This document shows positions 34,647-43,035 of a stretch of DNA of 64,000 nt, piece by piece. The DNA is from Achromobacter veterisilvae (GTDB lineage Bacteria; Pseudomonadota; Gammaproteobacteria; Burkholderiales; Burkholderiaceae_B): NCBI RefSeq assembly GCF_900496975.1, contig NZ_UFQC01000006.1, positions 62,001 to 126,000 of the forward strand, in the 5' to 3' direction. The first letter of the stretch is position 1, and each line of letters begins with the position of its first letter. Made by a program: the position numbers and the translations under genes. Below the pieces are notes generated by a model that saw nothing but the letters and a program-made list of their open reading frames with translations, did not search any database and had not been told where the DNA came from.

Positions 34647-34775
34647 ATGAAACGCATTCTTGCCGTGCTGCTGCTGATGTTCGGCGGCTTCAGCGCGGAA
34701 GCCGCCAAGCCGTTCCAGTGCCAGCTCATCGTCAACACGCGTCCGCGCCGAGACCCCCAGCCGCCGGTATCATGA
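34647..34775 (+). CDS. Small secreted peptide, 42 residues
   Basis: MKRILAVLLLMFGGFSAEAAKPFQCQLIVNTRPRRDPQPPVS: a short signal peptide ending at AEA and a mature part of about 23 residues with one Cys and three Arg. GGAGA (34636-34640) is spaced 6 bases from the ATG, which favours translation. It ends 36 bases before a two-component system in the same direction and may share its promoter. No family was recognised; the call rests on signal sequence and ribosome binding site only. Confidence 0.5.
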   Translation: MKRILAVLLLMFGGFSAEAAKPFQCQLIVNTRPRRDPQPPVS

Positions 34776-34811
34776 ACGGCACGCCCCCCTACCCCAGAAA
34801 GGCATCCGCAG

Positions 34812-35552
34812 ATGGATCACGTTGATCACGTCATGATCGTCGACGACGACCGGGAAATACGCGAACTGGCCGGCAACTTCCTGAAGAAGAACGGCATGAC
34901 CGTCACGCTGGCGGCCGACGGCCGGCAGATGCGATCCCTGCTGGAAAGCCTGGCCGTCGACCTGATCGTGCTGGACATCATGATGCCCGGCGACGACGGC
35001 CTGGTGCTATGCCGCGAATTGCGCGGCGGCAAGCACCGCCGCATCCCCATCCTGCTGCTGACGGCGCGCAGCGACGACATGGACCGCGTCATCGGCCTGG
35101 AAATGGGCGCCGACGACTATCTGGTCAAGCCCTTCGTGGCGCGCGAACTGCTGGCCCGCATCAAGGCGATCCTGCGCCGCGCGCGCATGCTGCCGCCCAA
35201 CTTCCAGGTGACCGAACCCGGCCGCGAGATCGCCTTCGGCGAGTGGCGCCTGGACACCACCGCGCGCCATTTGCTCGACGCCGACGGCACCGTCGTGTCG
35301 CTCAGCGGCGCCGAGTACCGGCTGCTGCGCGTCTTCCTGGACCATCCGCAACGCGTGCTGAACCGCGATCAACTGCTGAGCCTGACGCAGGGCCGCGACG
35401 CCGATTTCTTCGGCCGCTCCATCGACCTGCTGGTCAGCCGCCTGCGCCAGCGGCTGCGGGAAGACGCCCGCGAGCCCCTGTACATCAAGACCGTGCGCAG
35501 CGAAGGCTACGTATTCTCGGCCGCCGTCGACGTCTCGGAATCCGATCGGTGA
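34812..35552 (+). CDS. OmpR-family response regulator
   Basis: A 246-residue two-domain regulator. The receiver domain has the acidic DDDREIR pocket near its start, phospho-acceptor Asp55 (LIVLDIMMPGDDG) and the conserved Lys of YLVKPF; the C-terminal winged helix (about 145-240) contains LSGAEYRLLRVFLDHPQRVLNRDQLL and RSIDLLVSRLRQRLREDAREPLYIKTVRSEGYVFSA. The stop overlaps the GTG start of the kinase gene, so the pair is a co-translated OmpR/EnvZ-type system. Targets unknown. Confidence 0.94.
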   Translation: MDHVDHVMIVDDDREIRELAGNFLKKNGMTVTLAADGRQMRSLLESLAVDLIVLDIMMPGDDGLVLCRELRGGKHRRIPILLLTARSDDMDRVIGLEMGADDYLVKPFVARELLARIKAILRRARMLPPNFQVTEPGREIAFGEWRLDTTARHLLDADGTVVSLSGAEYRLLRVFLDHPQRVLNRDQLLSLTQGRDADFFGRSIDLLVSRLRQRLREDAREPLYIKTVRSEGYVFSAAVDVSESDR

Positions 35553-36862
35553 CCGCCTCCGTCCTTCGCCGCCACGCCTGGCCCCGCACGCTGGTCGCCC
35601 GGCTGTTCCTGATCTTCCTGGCGGGCCTGTTGCTGGCCTACGGCCTGTCGTTCGCCTCGCTGTTCTATGAACGCTACAGCGCCACCAAGAGCATGATGCT
35701 GGGCGACCTGGAACGAGACGTCGCCATCGCCATGGACATCCTGGACCGCCTGCCCGCGGACGAACGCCCCGCCTGGCTGGCGCGCCTGTCCAGCGGCAGC
35801 CGCGAGTACCGGCTGGGCAACGGCGAGGCCGACCAGCCGCTGCGGCTGGATGCCGCCCGCGGCGTTGCCCAATCCATCCAGGCCGCGCTGGGCAGCCGCC
35901 CGGTCTCCATACGCGCCATGGCCGGCGACCCTCGCCATATCCAGGCGCGGGCCGTGCTGTCCGATGGCCAGCCCGCGGTGCTGGACATCCACCTGTCGGC
36001 GATGCGTCCCGCGCCGTGGCTGATCGTCGTGCTGGCGGTGCAGTTGATTCTGCTGGTCGGATGCGCCTGGCTTGCCGTCCGCCTGGCCGTGCGCCCGCTG
36101 ACGCGGCTGGCCCGCGCCGCCGAAGAGCTGGACCCGAACGCCAAGAGCCCGCTGCTCAGCGAGCGCGGGCCCGCCGAAGTGGCGCGCGCCGCCGCCGCGT
36201 TCAACGCCATGCAGGAGCGCATTGCCGCTCACGTCGCGGAACGGATGCAGATGCTGGGCGCCATCTCCCACGACCTGCAAACGCCGCTCACCCGCATGAA
36301 GCTGCGCACGGAATTCATGGAAGAATCCGCCGACCGGGACAAGTTCGCGCAGGACTTGAACGAGGTGGAGCGGCTGGTGCGCGAGGGCATCGATTACGCG
36401 CGCAGCGCCCACGGCAACGTCGAAACGCCCGTTCGCGTGGAACTCCACGCGTTTCTGGAGAGCCTAGTCTACGACTACCAGGACACGGGCAAGGCGGTCA
36501 CGCTGTCAGGCGCCGCCGCGGGGCCGCTCTTGACGCGTCCGCATGCGCTGCGCCGGGTTCTGGGCAACCTGGTCGACAACGCCCTGAAATTCGCGGGCGC
36601 GGCCGAGATACGCGTCGATGTTCAAGAAGGCGCGCCGCTATCGGTCTTCGTGCTGGACCGGGGGCCCGGTATCCCGGAGCATGAACTGGACGCCGTGCTG
36701 CAACCCTTCTACCGCCTGGAAAGCTCGCGCAACCGTGACACCGGCGGCACCGGCCTGGGCCTGGCGATCGCGCAGCAGCTTGCGGTGGTGGTCGGCGCCA
36801 AGCTGATCCTGAGCAACCGCGACGGCGGCGGTCTGTCCGCGGAACTTCGCCTCGCCCGCTAG
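35549..36862 (+). CDS. EnvZ-like sensor histidine kinase
   Basis: A 437-residue kinase with two transmembrane helices (about 17-38 and 155-177) around a periplasmic sensor of about 115 residues, a HAMP segment (RPLTRLARAAEEL), the H-box with His241 (GAISHDLQTPLTRMKLR), N-box (NLVDNALKFAG), and G boxes DRGPGIP and GGTGLGLAIAQQL. GTG at 35549 overlaps the regulator stop (GTGA); the longer frame upstream lies within the regulator gene. Dephosphorylates and phosphorylates the regulator's Asp55 by family knowledge; the signal is unknown. Confidence 0.94.
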   Translation: MTASVLRRHAWPRTLVARLFLIFLAGLLLAYGLSFASLFYERYSATKSMMLGDLERDVAIAMDILDRLPADERPAWLARLSSGSREYRLGNGEADQPLRLDAARGVAQSIQAALGSRPVSIRAMAGDPRHIQARAVLSDGQPAVLDIHLSAMRPAPWLIVVLAVQLILLVGCAWLAVRLAVRPLTRLARAAEELDPNAKSPLLSERGPAEVARAAAAFNAMQERIAAHVAERMQMLGAISHDLQTPLTRMKLRTEFMEESADRDKFAQDLNEVERLVREGIDYARSAHGNVETPVRVELHAFLESLVYDYQDTGKAVTLSGAAAGPLLTRPHALRRVLGNLVDNALKFAGAAEIRVDVQEGAPLSVFVLDRGPGIPEHELDAVLQPFYRLESSRNRDTGGTGLGLAIAQQLAVVVGAKLILSNRDGGGLSAELRLAR

Positions 36863-36884
36863 CGCCGGGCCTTTCCGTGCGGCA

Positions 36885-37637
36885 TCAGGCGCCCGACAGC
36901 GCGCCCGACTTCAGCAAGGGCGCCAGGATGCCCGCCGTGTAGACCCGCGCCACATTCTCCAGAAACGCCGTGAAGTCGGCCTTCGCGGCATGGTCGGCGC
37001 GGTCTGAAATCACGCGCATCACCGCGAACGGAATGCCGAATTCATAGCAGATCTGCGCCATGGCCGCGCCTTCCATCTCAACGCAAAGCGCGTCCGGCAG
37101 GCGCTCGCGCAATGCCTGGGCCTCCTCGGCGCGGCTCACGAACACGTCGCCGGTGGCGATCAGGCCGGCATGGACCCTGGGCTGGACGCGCGGGGCGCCG
37201 TCCGCCACGCCCCGGTCGCGGACAAAGTCCGCCGCGCTGTCCTGCAACAGCTTGCTCAATCCGGCATCCGCCTCGAAGCGCACCCGGCCCAGCAGCGGGA
37301 TCTCATGCTGTCCGAACAGGGGCCGCGCGTCCATATCGTGCTGCATCAAGGTATGGGCAACCACTACGTCGCCCACCTCCACATCCGCATGCAGGCCGCC
37401 CGCCAGGCCGGTGAAGATTACCCGGGAAACCCCGAATTCCCGGATGACGATGGACGCCGTGGCGGCGGCGGCCACCTTGCCGATGCGGCTCAGCGCGATC
37501 ACGCACGGCGTGCCCCATAGCGTGCCCACATGGAAATCGCGCATCGCGATGCGATGAACGGCCGCGCCGGAATCCATCGCCGCAAGCAGATCGGCGATTT
37601 CTTCGTGCAGCGCGCCCAGGATGGCCAGACGTCCCAT
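36885..37637 (-). CDS. mtnN: 5'-methylthioadenosine/S-adenosylhomocysteine nucleosidase
   Basis: A 250-residue nucleoside hydrolase of the MtnN/Pfs type: N-terminal LAILGALHEEI with the catalytic-type Glu (12/13), TGLAGGLHADVEVGDVVVA, VEMEGAAMAQIC (base and ribose contact) and the catalytic Asp in ISDRAD. It removes adenine from MTA, SAH and 5'-deoxyadenosine in methionine salvage. ATG at 37637 is chosen over the longer frame to 37829 because the family begins directly at this segment. It is single and converges with the kinase gene. Confidence 0.88.
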   Translation of the reverse strand: MGRLAILGALHEEIADLLAAMDSGAAVHRIAMRDFHVGTLWGTPCVIALSRIGKVAAAATASIVIREFGVSRVIFTGLAGGLHADVEVGDVVVAHTLMQHDMDARPLFGQHEIPLLGRVRFEADAGLSKLLQDSAADFVRDRGVADGAPRVQPRVHAGLIATGDVFVSRAEEAQALRERLPDALCVEMEGAAMAQICYEFGIPFAVMRVISDRADHAAKADFTAFLENVARVYTAGILAPLLKSGALSGA

Positions 37638-37882
37638 CTTGTCTTTTTCCGTTGAATAGCATTGAAGGCGCAACATACTCGATTGCGGCGATTTCCCGAA
37701 ATGGCCCGGACCCGCCGGGCCGCCCTGTATCGCAACGTATCGGCGCCGGCAGCGGATACAGCAGCACGCGAACCGCCGATCCGGCCGACACATGACGGAT
37801 ACACCGGCTTGCTGCAATGCAGGCTCCAAACGCAGTTCGTTCCAACGCCGCGGCCTCGCCGCAACCCAAATCAGGAGCCATC

Positions 37883-38308
37883 ATGGCAAAGCAACTCGAG
37901 CAAGTGCTGTACACCGCCCACACCCACACCACCAGCGGCCGCGACGGCGCCGGCCGCAGCAGCGACGGTGCCCTGGACGTGCAACTGAGCCCGCCCGGAT
38001 CGGGCAGGCCCGGCACCAATCCCGAGCAACTGTTCGCGGTGGGGTATTCCGCCTGCTTCATGGGCGCGATGAGGCGCGCCGGCGCCACGCACGGCATCGC
38101 GCTTCCACAGGACGTGGCGATCGACGCCAGCGTGTCGCTGGGCAAGGTCGACAACGGCGAGCACTTCGCGTTGGGGGTGGTGCTGGCGGTATCGCTGCCA
38201 GGGCTTGAAGAAGAGCAGAAGCGCCTGCTGGTGGAAGGCGCGCATGGGATGTGCCCGTACTCGCGCGCGATACGGGACAACGTGGACGTGCGGATCGAGA
38301 TCGCCTGA
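37883..38308 (+). CDS. ohr: Organic hydroperoxide resistance protein Ohr
   Basis: A 141-residue OsmC/Ohr-fold peroxidase with Cys58 (VGYSACFMGAM) and Cys124 (HGMCPYSRAIRDNVDV) at the usual Ohr spacing, the signature that separates Ohr from OsmC. It reduces organic peroxides using lipoyl-type donors. TCAGGAG precedes the ATG; the frame extending to 37817 is excluded. No OhrR repressor gene is next to it. Confidence 0.92.
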   Translation: MAKQLEQVLYTAHTHTTSGRDGAGRSSDGALDVQLSPPGSGRPGTNPEQLFAVGYSACFMGAMRRAGATHGIALPQDVAIDASVSLGKVDNGEHFALGVVLAVSLPGLEEEQKRLLVEGAHGMCPYSRAIRDNVDVRIEIA

Positions 38309-38402
38309 AGGGCGATCGGCCGCCGGGGTCAACCCTGCACACAGCACCGCCGGTGCATGGCAATATGGACGTTTCCCCCGTCCCCGAACCCGCCGCCTAC
38401 CG

Positions 38403-38972
38403 ATGACCCAGACCTTCACCCCGCCCAGCTACCGCAATGCGCCCGACGTCACCTGGAGCACCGCCGATCTGTGCGACAGCCGCATGGACGATCCCGCCTG
38501 GGGGCTGCGCGTGCTGCCGCCCGTGTTCCGCCCGTATGGCGGCAGGCCCTGGTATTTCGGCCAGGTGGTGGCGGTGCCCTCGCCGGACGCGGACGGCGCG
38601 TTGTCGCTGGCGGGCTTGCTGGCGGAACCCGGACAGGGCCGGGTGCTGGCTGTGGACGCGCTGGGCAACGCCGCGCATGCCGTGCTGGGCGACCGCATGG
38701 CCGCCATGGGCGTGCAGAACGGCTGGAGCGGCGTGCTGCTCAATGGCTACGCGCGCGACACCCAGGCGCTGGCGCGCATGCCGCTGGGAATCCACGCCCT
38801 GGGCACGATGCCCAACCGGCCGCGCAACATGGCGCAGGCGGCTGCGGGAACGCGCGTGCTGATCCACGGCGTCGAAATCCACAGCGGGGACTGGCTGTAC
38901 GCCGACACCGATGGCGTCGTGCTGCTGTCCCGCCGCCACACCGACGCGCCGGGCGGGCCGGCGGCGGGCTGA
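38403..38972 (+). CDS. RraA-like protein (HMG aldolase/regulator of RNase E fold)
   Basis: A 189-residue protein with the RraA fold: TWSTADLCDSRMD at the N-terminus, RVLAVDALGNAAHAVLGDRMAAMGVQNGWSGVLLNGYARDTQALARMPLGIHALGTMPNR in the middle and HSGDWLYADTDGVVLL near the end. RraA proper inhibits RNase E; closely related 4-hydroxy-4-methyl-2-oxoglutarate aldolases keep the catalytic GXXXDR/DADG motifs. GNAAHAVLGDR and ADTDGVVLL are compatible with either. It is convergent with the aconitase-family gene, one base apart. Confidence 0.8.
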   Translation: MTQTFTPPSYRNAPDVTWSTADLCDSRMDDPAWGLRVLPPVFRPYGGRPWYFGQVVAVPSPDADGALSLAGLLAEPGQGRVLAVDALGNAAHAVLGDRMAAMGVQNGWSGVLLNGYARDTQALARMPLGIHALGTMPNRPRNMAQAAAGTRVLIHGVEIHSGDWLYADTDGVVLLSRRHTDAPGGPAAG

Positions 38973-38973
38973 C

Positions 38974-40947
38974 TCAGGGCGCGTGGCGCGCCTGCAACTC
39001 CGCGAACGAGGTCAACTCGCCCGCCAGGGCGCTGGCCATGACGGTGGGCGGACTGGCCAGCCAGACGCTGCCGGGGCCCGAGCGCCCGGGGAAATTCCGG
39101 TTGATGGCGCTGACCGTCACCTGCCCGGCATCGACGGACGATCCCGGCCCGCAATTGGCGCAGGCGCCGCAGGAAGGTTGCAGGATGCGCGCGCCGGCCG
39201 CCGCGAAGGTCCGGTCGTAGCCTCGCGCCACGCAGTAGTCCCGGACGGCGGTAGTGCCGTATTGCAGGTACAGGGCGACGCCAGGCGGAATGCTCAGCCC
39301 GCGCTCCACCGCCCAGGCCAGCACCTCGTGATAATGGTCGAAGTCTTCGCGCTTGCCGGCGGTGCAGGATCCGCCGTACGCGATGTCGACCCGGGGACGT
39401 TCCCGCAGCGTGGCCAGGGGCACGCCGTTGCCCGGATCGCCCGGCGCCGCGACCAACGGCGACAAGGCACCGCAGTCCACCCGCAGCGTCGCGGCGTAGG
39501 CCGCGCCGGGGTCGCTGCGCATCCACGGTTCGATCGCCGCGTCCACGCCGCGCCGTTCGCGCAGGAAGCGCGCGGTCTCGGCGTCCGGCGCCACGATTCC
39601 GGTCAGGCCGCCCAGCTCGGCGGTCATGTTGGTCAGCGTCGCGCGTTCATCGATGGACAGGGCCGCCACCGCCTCCCCCGTGAACTCGAAGACCTTGCCC
39701 ACGCCCGCGCCCGACCGGATTTCCGGCAGCGCCAGCAAATGCAGCACGACGTCCTTGGCCGTCACGCCCGGCGGCAGCACCCCCGCCAGTTCGACCCGCA
39801 ACGACGCGGGCACCGTCAAGCGCACCGCGCCGGTGACGAAGGCATTGGCCATGTCGGTCGTGCCCACGCCGAACGCCACGCAGCCCAGCGCGCCGCTGTG
39901 CGGGGTATGCGAATCCGTCCCCACCACCACCTGGCCCGGCAGCGCGTAGCGCTCCGCCATCATGGCGTGGGAAATACCGGCGACGTTGCCGCCGGCATCC
40001 CGGGCGGCCTCGGTCTCGGTCAGCGTGCGGTGCTGACGCAAGCCGTAGGCTTCGACGAAGCCGCGCTGCGCCCGGCACATGGCGAGCACGTTGGGAACGA
40101 TGCCGGCCCGCACGTGATTGGGGCTTTCATCCACGTAGGAGGTATGGTCCTCGAAGACCACGATGCGCTCGCGGTCGACCAGGCGCAGCGGCTTGCCAAA
40201 GCGGGCATGCAGCATATGGGCCGCCATGCCGGTGTAGTACTCATGGATGAAGCGCCAGTCCGCGCGGATGAAGACGCCGTCTCCCGGCTCGGGCGCGGCC
40301 GGCGTCACGGCCGTGCGCAGCAGGTGGCGCAGGATTATTTTCTCGAACAGGGTGCGTGGCGCGGCGTCTTCGGCGGCGGGCTGCGGCTCGACGCCGCCGA
40401 GCCGCGCCTGGCCGAAGGCCAGCAGCCCCCCCGCCCTGACGATGGCGGCGGCAAGGGCGTCGCGGTCCGCGACGATCTCGTCCACCGTGATGGCGGCGCC
40501 CTGCCGCAGGCGTTCCGCCAGGCCCATATCGGTGCTGGTGTACAGGCCGATGTTGTCGGCGTTCTGCCGATAGATGCGCTCGAAGCTTTCCGCGATGACC
40601 AGGCGGACCCCGGCGGACTTCTCCGCCATGGGGCTGTGCTCGCGCGAAGAGCCCTTGCCATAGCGCTTTCCGCCCACGACGACGTTCACGCCCGCCCGCT
40701 TGATCGCATCCATGCCGATCGGCAGTACATCGCCGGCCCGCAGGCCGGTGTAGGGATAGCGGCCCAACTGCTCGTCGAAATGGGTCAGGATCGGAACCGG
40801 CGTGATTTCGTCGGTGGAAATGTCGTCGCGCAGCGGTCCCGCCTGCTCCGGCGCCAGGGCCGTCCCCGCCAGTTGCGCCGTCACCCGCGCCGGATCGCGC
40901 GACAGGAACAGCAGCCGGGCCGGCCCGTCGAGTACATAGGTAGCCAT
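38974..40947 (-). CDS. Aconitase-family hydratase with N-terminal swivel domain (LeuD-LeuC fusion order)
   Basis: A 657-residue hydro-lyase. The swivel domain comes first (about 35-180: DDISTDEITPVPI, VGGKRYGKGSSREHSPMAEKSAGVRLVIAESFERIYRQNADN), and the catalytic three-domain part second (about 200-657: FEDHTSY, VGTDSHTPHSGALGCVAFGVG). Iron-sulfur ligands are Cys528 (GGSCTAGKREDF), Cys593 and Cys596 (QPSCGACANC). Canonical single-chain aconitases have the swivel at the C-terminus, and isopropylmalate isomerase uses two chains. Its LysR-Bug neighbours suggest catabolism of a methylated or hydroxylated dicarboxylate rather than leucine synthesis. Substrate unknown. Confidence 0.85.
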   Translation of the reverse strand: MATYVLDGPARLLFLSRDPARVTAQLAGTALAPEQAGPLRDDISTDEITPVPILTHFDEQLGRYPYTGLRAGDVLPIGMDAIKRAGVNVVVGGKRYGKGSSREHSPMAEKSAGVRLVIAESFERIYRQNADNIGLYTSTDMGLAERLRQGAAITVDEIVADRDALAAAIVRAGGLLAFGQARLGGVEPQPAAEDAAPRTLFEKIILRHLLRTAVTPAAPEPGDGVFIRADWRFIHEYYTGMAAHMLHARFGKPLRLVDRERIVVFEDHTSYVDESPNHVRAGIVPNVLAMCRAQRGFVEAYGLRQHRTLTETEAARDAGGNVAGISHAMMAERYALPGQVVVGTDSHTPHSGALGCVAFGVGTTDMANAFVTGAVRLTVPASLRVELAGVLPPGVTAKDVVLHLLALPEIRSGAGVGKVFEFTGEAVAALSIDERATLTNMTAELGGLTGIVAPDAETARFLRERRGVDAAIEPWMRSDPGAAYAATLRVDCGALSPLVAAPGDPGNGVPLATLRERPRVDIAYGGSCTAGKREDFDHYHEVLAWAVERGLSIPPGVALYLQYGTTAVRDYCVARGYDRTFAAAGARILQPSCGACANCGPGSSVDAGQVTVSAINRNFPGRSGPGSVWLASPPTVMASALAGELTSFAELQARHAP

Positions 40948-40958
40948 ATCGCCCGGCG

Positions 40959-41936
40959 CTATTCAGGAGTGACCGCCGCGGCCTTGACCAGGGCCTGGCT
41001 CTTGGAGATTTCGTCGGCCAGCGTCCGGACCGCGACCTCGGTGCTGCTGCCCTGCGCCACGAAGCCCTGCGGGGCCAGCGTCTTCAGGACGGCCGGATCC
41101 CGCATGGTCTGCTGTGTGGCCGCCTGCAGCCGCTGGACGACGCCCGTCGGCAGCCCCGCCGGCCCGATCAGCGCGATCCAGGCGTCATACGAATAGCCTT
41201 TCACCCCGGACTCGTCCAGGGTCGGAACGCCGGGCAGCGCGGCGACGCGTTCGGGCGTGCTGACGGCCAGCGCGCGCAGCTTTCCCGCCTGCACCTGCGC
41301 AAGCACGGAAGGCACCGCCAGGAACGCCACCTGGATCTGGCCGGACATGACGTCCGTTATCAGGGCGTTGCCGCCCCGGTAGGGGATGTGCATCATGTCG
41401 ACGCCGGCCCTGGATTTCAGCAGTTCGCCCGCCAGGTGCAGCACGCTGCCGCTGCCCGACGAACCGTAGTTGATCTTGCCCGGTTGCGCCCGCGCGGCTG
41501 CCAGCAGCTCGCCGATGCTGCGGTACGGCGAATCCTCCGCCGCCACCATCGCCAGCGGCGTCGTGCCGATGACCGAAATGGGCGTGACGTCCTTCACCGA
41601 ATCGTACGGCATGCTCTTGTACAGACTGGGATTGATGGCGTGATTGGATGACACGATGGCCAGCGTGTAGCCGTCGGGTCTGGCCGCCACCAGTTGCCGG
41701 GTGCCGGGAATGCCCGCCGCGCCGGCCAGGTTCTCCACGATGAGCGGCTGGGCCAGCGTCTTGCCCAGGTTCTCGGCCACCACGCGCGCCACCACGTCCG
41801 CGGTGGAGCCGGGCGAGGTCGGCACGATCAGGCGGATCGGACGGTCCGGGTAGTCCGCCGCGAGCGCCTGGCCGCCGGGGCCCAGGATGCTGAGCGCGAG
41901 CATACAGCCCGCGAGGAATCGATTGGGGGGATTCAT
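40959..41936 (-). CDS. Bug/TctC-type periplasmic receptor
   Basis: A 325-residue Bug receptor: signal peptide ending GGQALA, start of the mature protein YPDRPIRLIVPTSPGSTADVVAR, then NLAGAAGIPGTRQL, SSNHAINPSLYKSMPYDSV, MMHIPYRGGNALITDVMSGQIQVAF. AAGGAGACAAC precedes the ATG at 41936. It lies between a LysR gene and the aconitase-family gene on the same strand, so its ligand is likely that enzyme's substrate. TctAB partners are absent. Confidence 0.9.
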   Translation of the reverse strand: MNPPNRFLAGCMLALSILGPGGQALAADYPDRPIRLIVPTSPGSTADVVARVVAENLGKTLAQPLIVENLAGAAGIPGTRQLVAARPDGYTLAIVSSNHAINPSLYKSMPYDSVKDVTPISVIGTTPLAMVAAEDSPYRSIGELLAAARAQPGKINYGSSGSGSVLHLAGELLKSRAGVDMMHIPYRGGNALITDVMSGQIQVAFLAVPSVLAQVQAGKLRALAVSTPERVAALPGVPTLDESGVKGYSYDAWIALIGPAGLPTGVVQRLQAATQQTMRDPAVLKTLAPQGFVAQGSSTEVAVRTLADEISKSQALVKAAAVTPE

Positions 41937-42068
41937 GTTGTCTCCTTGTGAAGCGCAGCGGGGTCTCGTTGCCCCGTCCCGTCGCATGACGCGCTTCGAC
42001 TATAAGGAGATGCCGCCGATCGCCGAAGTGTCCTCTTGGCACGGCGGCCATCGCGAACCGAGATGGCG

Positions 42069-42971
42069 TCAGCCTTGCTGCGCCAGGAACTTGACCAGCG
42101 TGGCGGCCGTGGCGGACAACTGGCTCTGGTCCTGGAAGACGATGCAGAGCTGGCGCTGCGCCCACTCGTCGGACAAGGGCCGCACGACCACGTCCAGCGA
42201 TTGCAGGTACAGCTCGGCCACCTGTTGCGGCATGACCGCGATGCCCAGGCCCGCGTGGGTCATGCGGCATAGCGCATCCAGGCTCGCCACGCGGATCTTG
42301 ACCGACAGCGTGGCGCCCAGCGCAGCCGCCTGCGCCGCCAGCAACTGCGTCAGCGCGCTGTTCTCGCGCAGGCCCACGAAGGTCTCGCCCGCGATGTCAT
42401 GCAGGCTCAGTTGCCGGGCCGCCGCCTTGGGATGCCGGGCCGGCAGCATGACCGCCAGCCGGTCGCGGCGGTAGGGAAGCTGCTCCACGCCCTGCGCGCC
42501 GGGGATGCGATTGCAGATCCCGAAATCCGCGGCGCGTTCTCGGACCAGGCGCAGCACGTCCGGGCTGTGCTGCTCTTCCAGGTCGATGTCCACTTCGGGA
42601 AACAGGCGCTGGAACGCCGCGACGTCCTCGGGCAGGAACTGCACGATGGCCGACAGGTTCGCCACCAGCCGCACGTGGCCCTTCACGCCGGCGTACAGCC
42701 GCGAGAGTTCCGCCCCCATGGCCTCGACGTCGCCGATGATGCGCCGCGCATGGCGCAGCACTGTCTGCCCCGCCGGCGTCACGCTCACGCCGCGGGTATG
42801 GCGTTCGATCAGCGCCAGGCCCACCAGCGATTCCATCTCGGCGATCCGCCGGCTGACGGCGGAGGGCGCGATGAATTCGCGCTCGGCGGCCCGCGCGATG
42901 CTGTTCTCCTGGCACACCGCGACGAACAGCCGCAGCGAAGTCAGATCGAGTTTGCGTAGGAGGTTTTCCAT
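42069..42971 (-). CDS. LysR-type regulator upstream of the Bug-aconitase operon
   Basis: A 300-residue LysR protein with HTH LDLTSLRLFVAVCQENSIARAAEREFIAPSAVSRRIAEMESLVG and an effector domain from about residue 92. The ATG at 42971 starts MENLLRKLDL; a longer frame reaches into the upstream gene's 3' flank without support. It precedes the receptor gene by 132 bases in the same direction and is its probable activator. Confidence 0.88.
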   Translation of the reverse strand: MENLLRKLDLTSLRLFVAVCQENSIARAAEREFIAPSAVSRRIAEMESLVGLALIERHTRGVSVTPAGQTVLRHARRIIGDVEAMGAELSRLYAGVKGHVRLVANLSAIVQFLPEDVAAFQRLFPEVDIDLEEQHSPDVLRLVRERAADFGICNRIPGAQGVEQLPYRRDRLAVMLPARHPKAAARQLSLHDIAGETFVGLRENSALTQLLAAQAAALGATLSVKIRVASLDALCRMTHAGLGIAVMPQQVAELYLQSLDVVVRPLSDEWAQRQLCIVFQDQSQLSATAATLVKFLAQQG

Positions 42972-43035
42972 GGTCGGGCAGGACGGGGCGCGGCGGCGCC
43001 CCCTAACGCCGGGGATCGTACACCACGCCCGCGCC

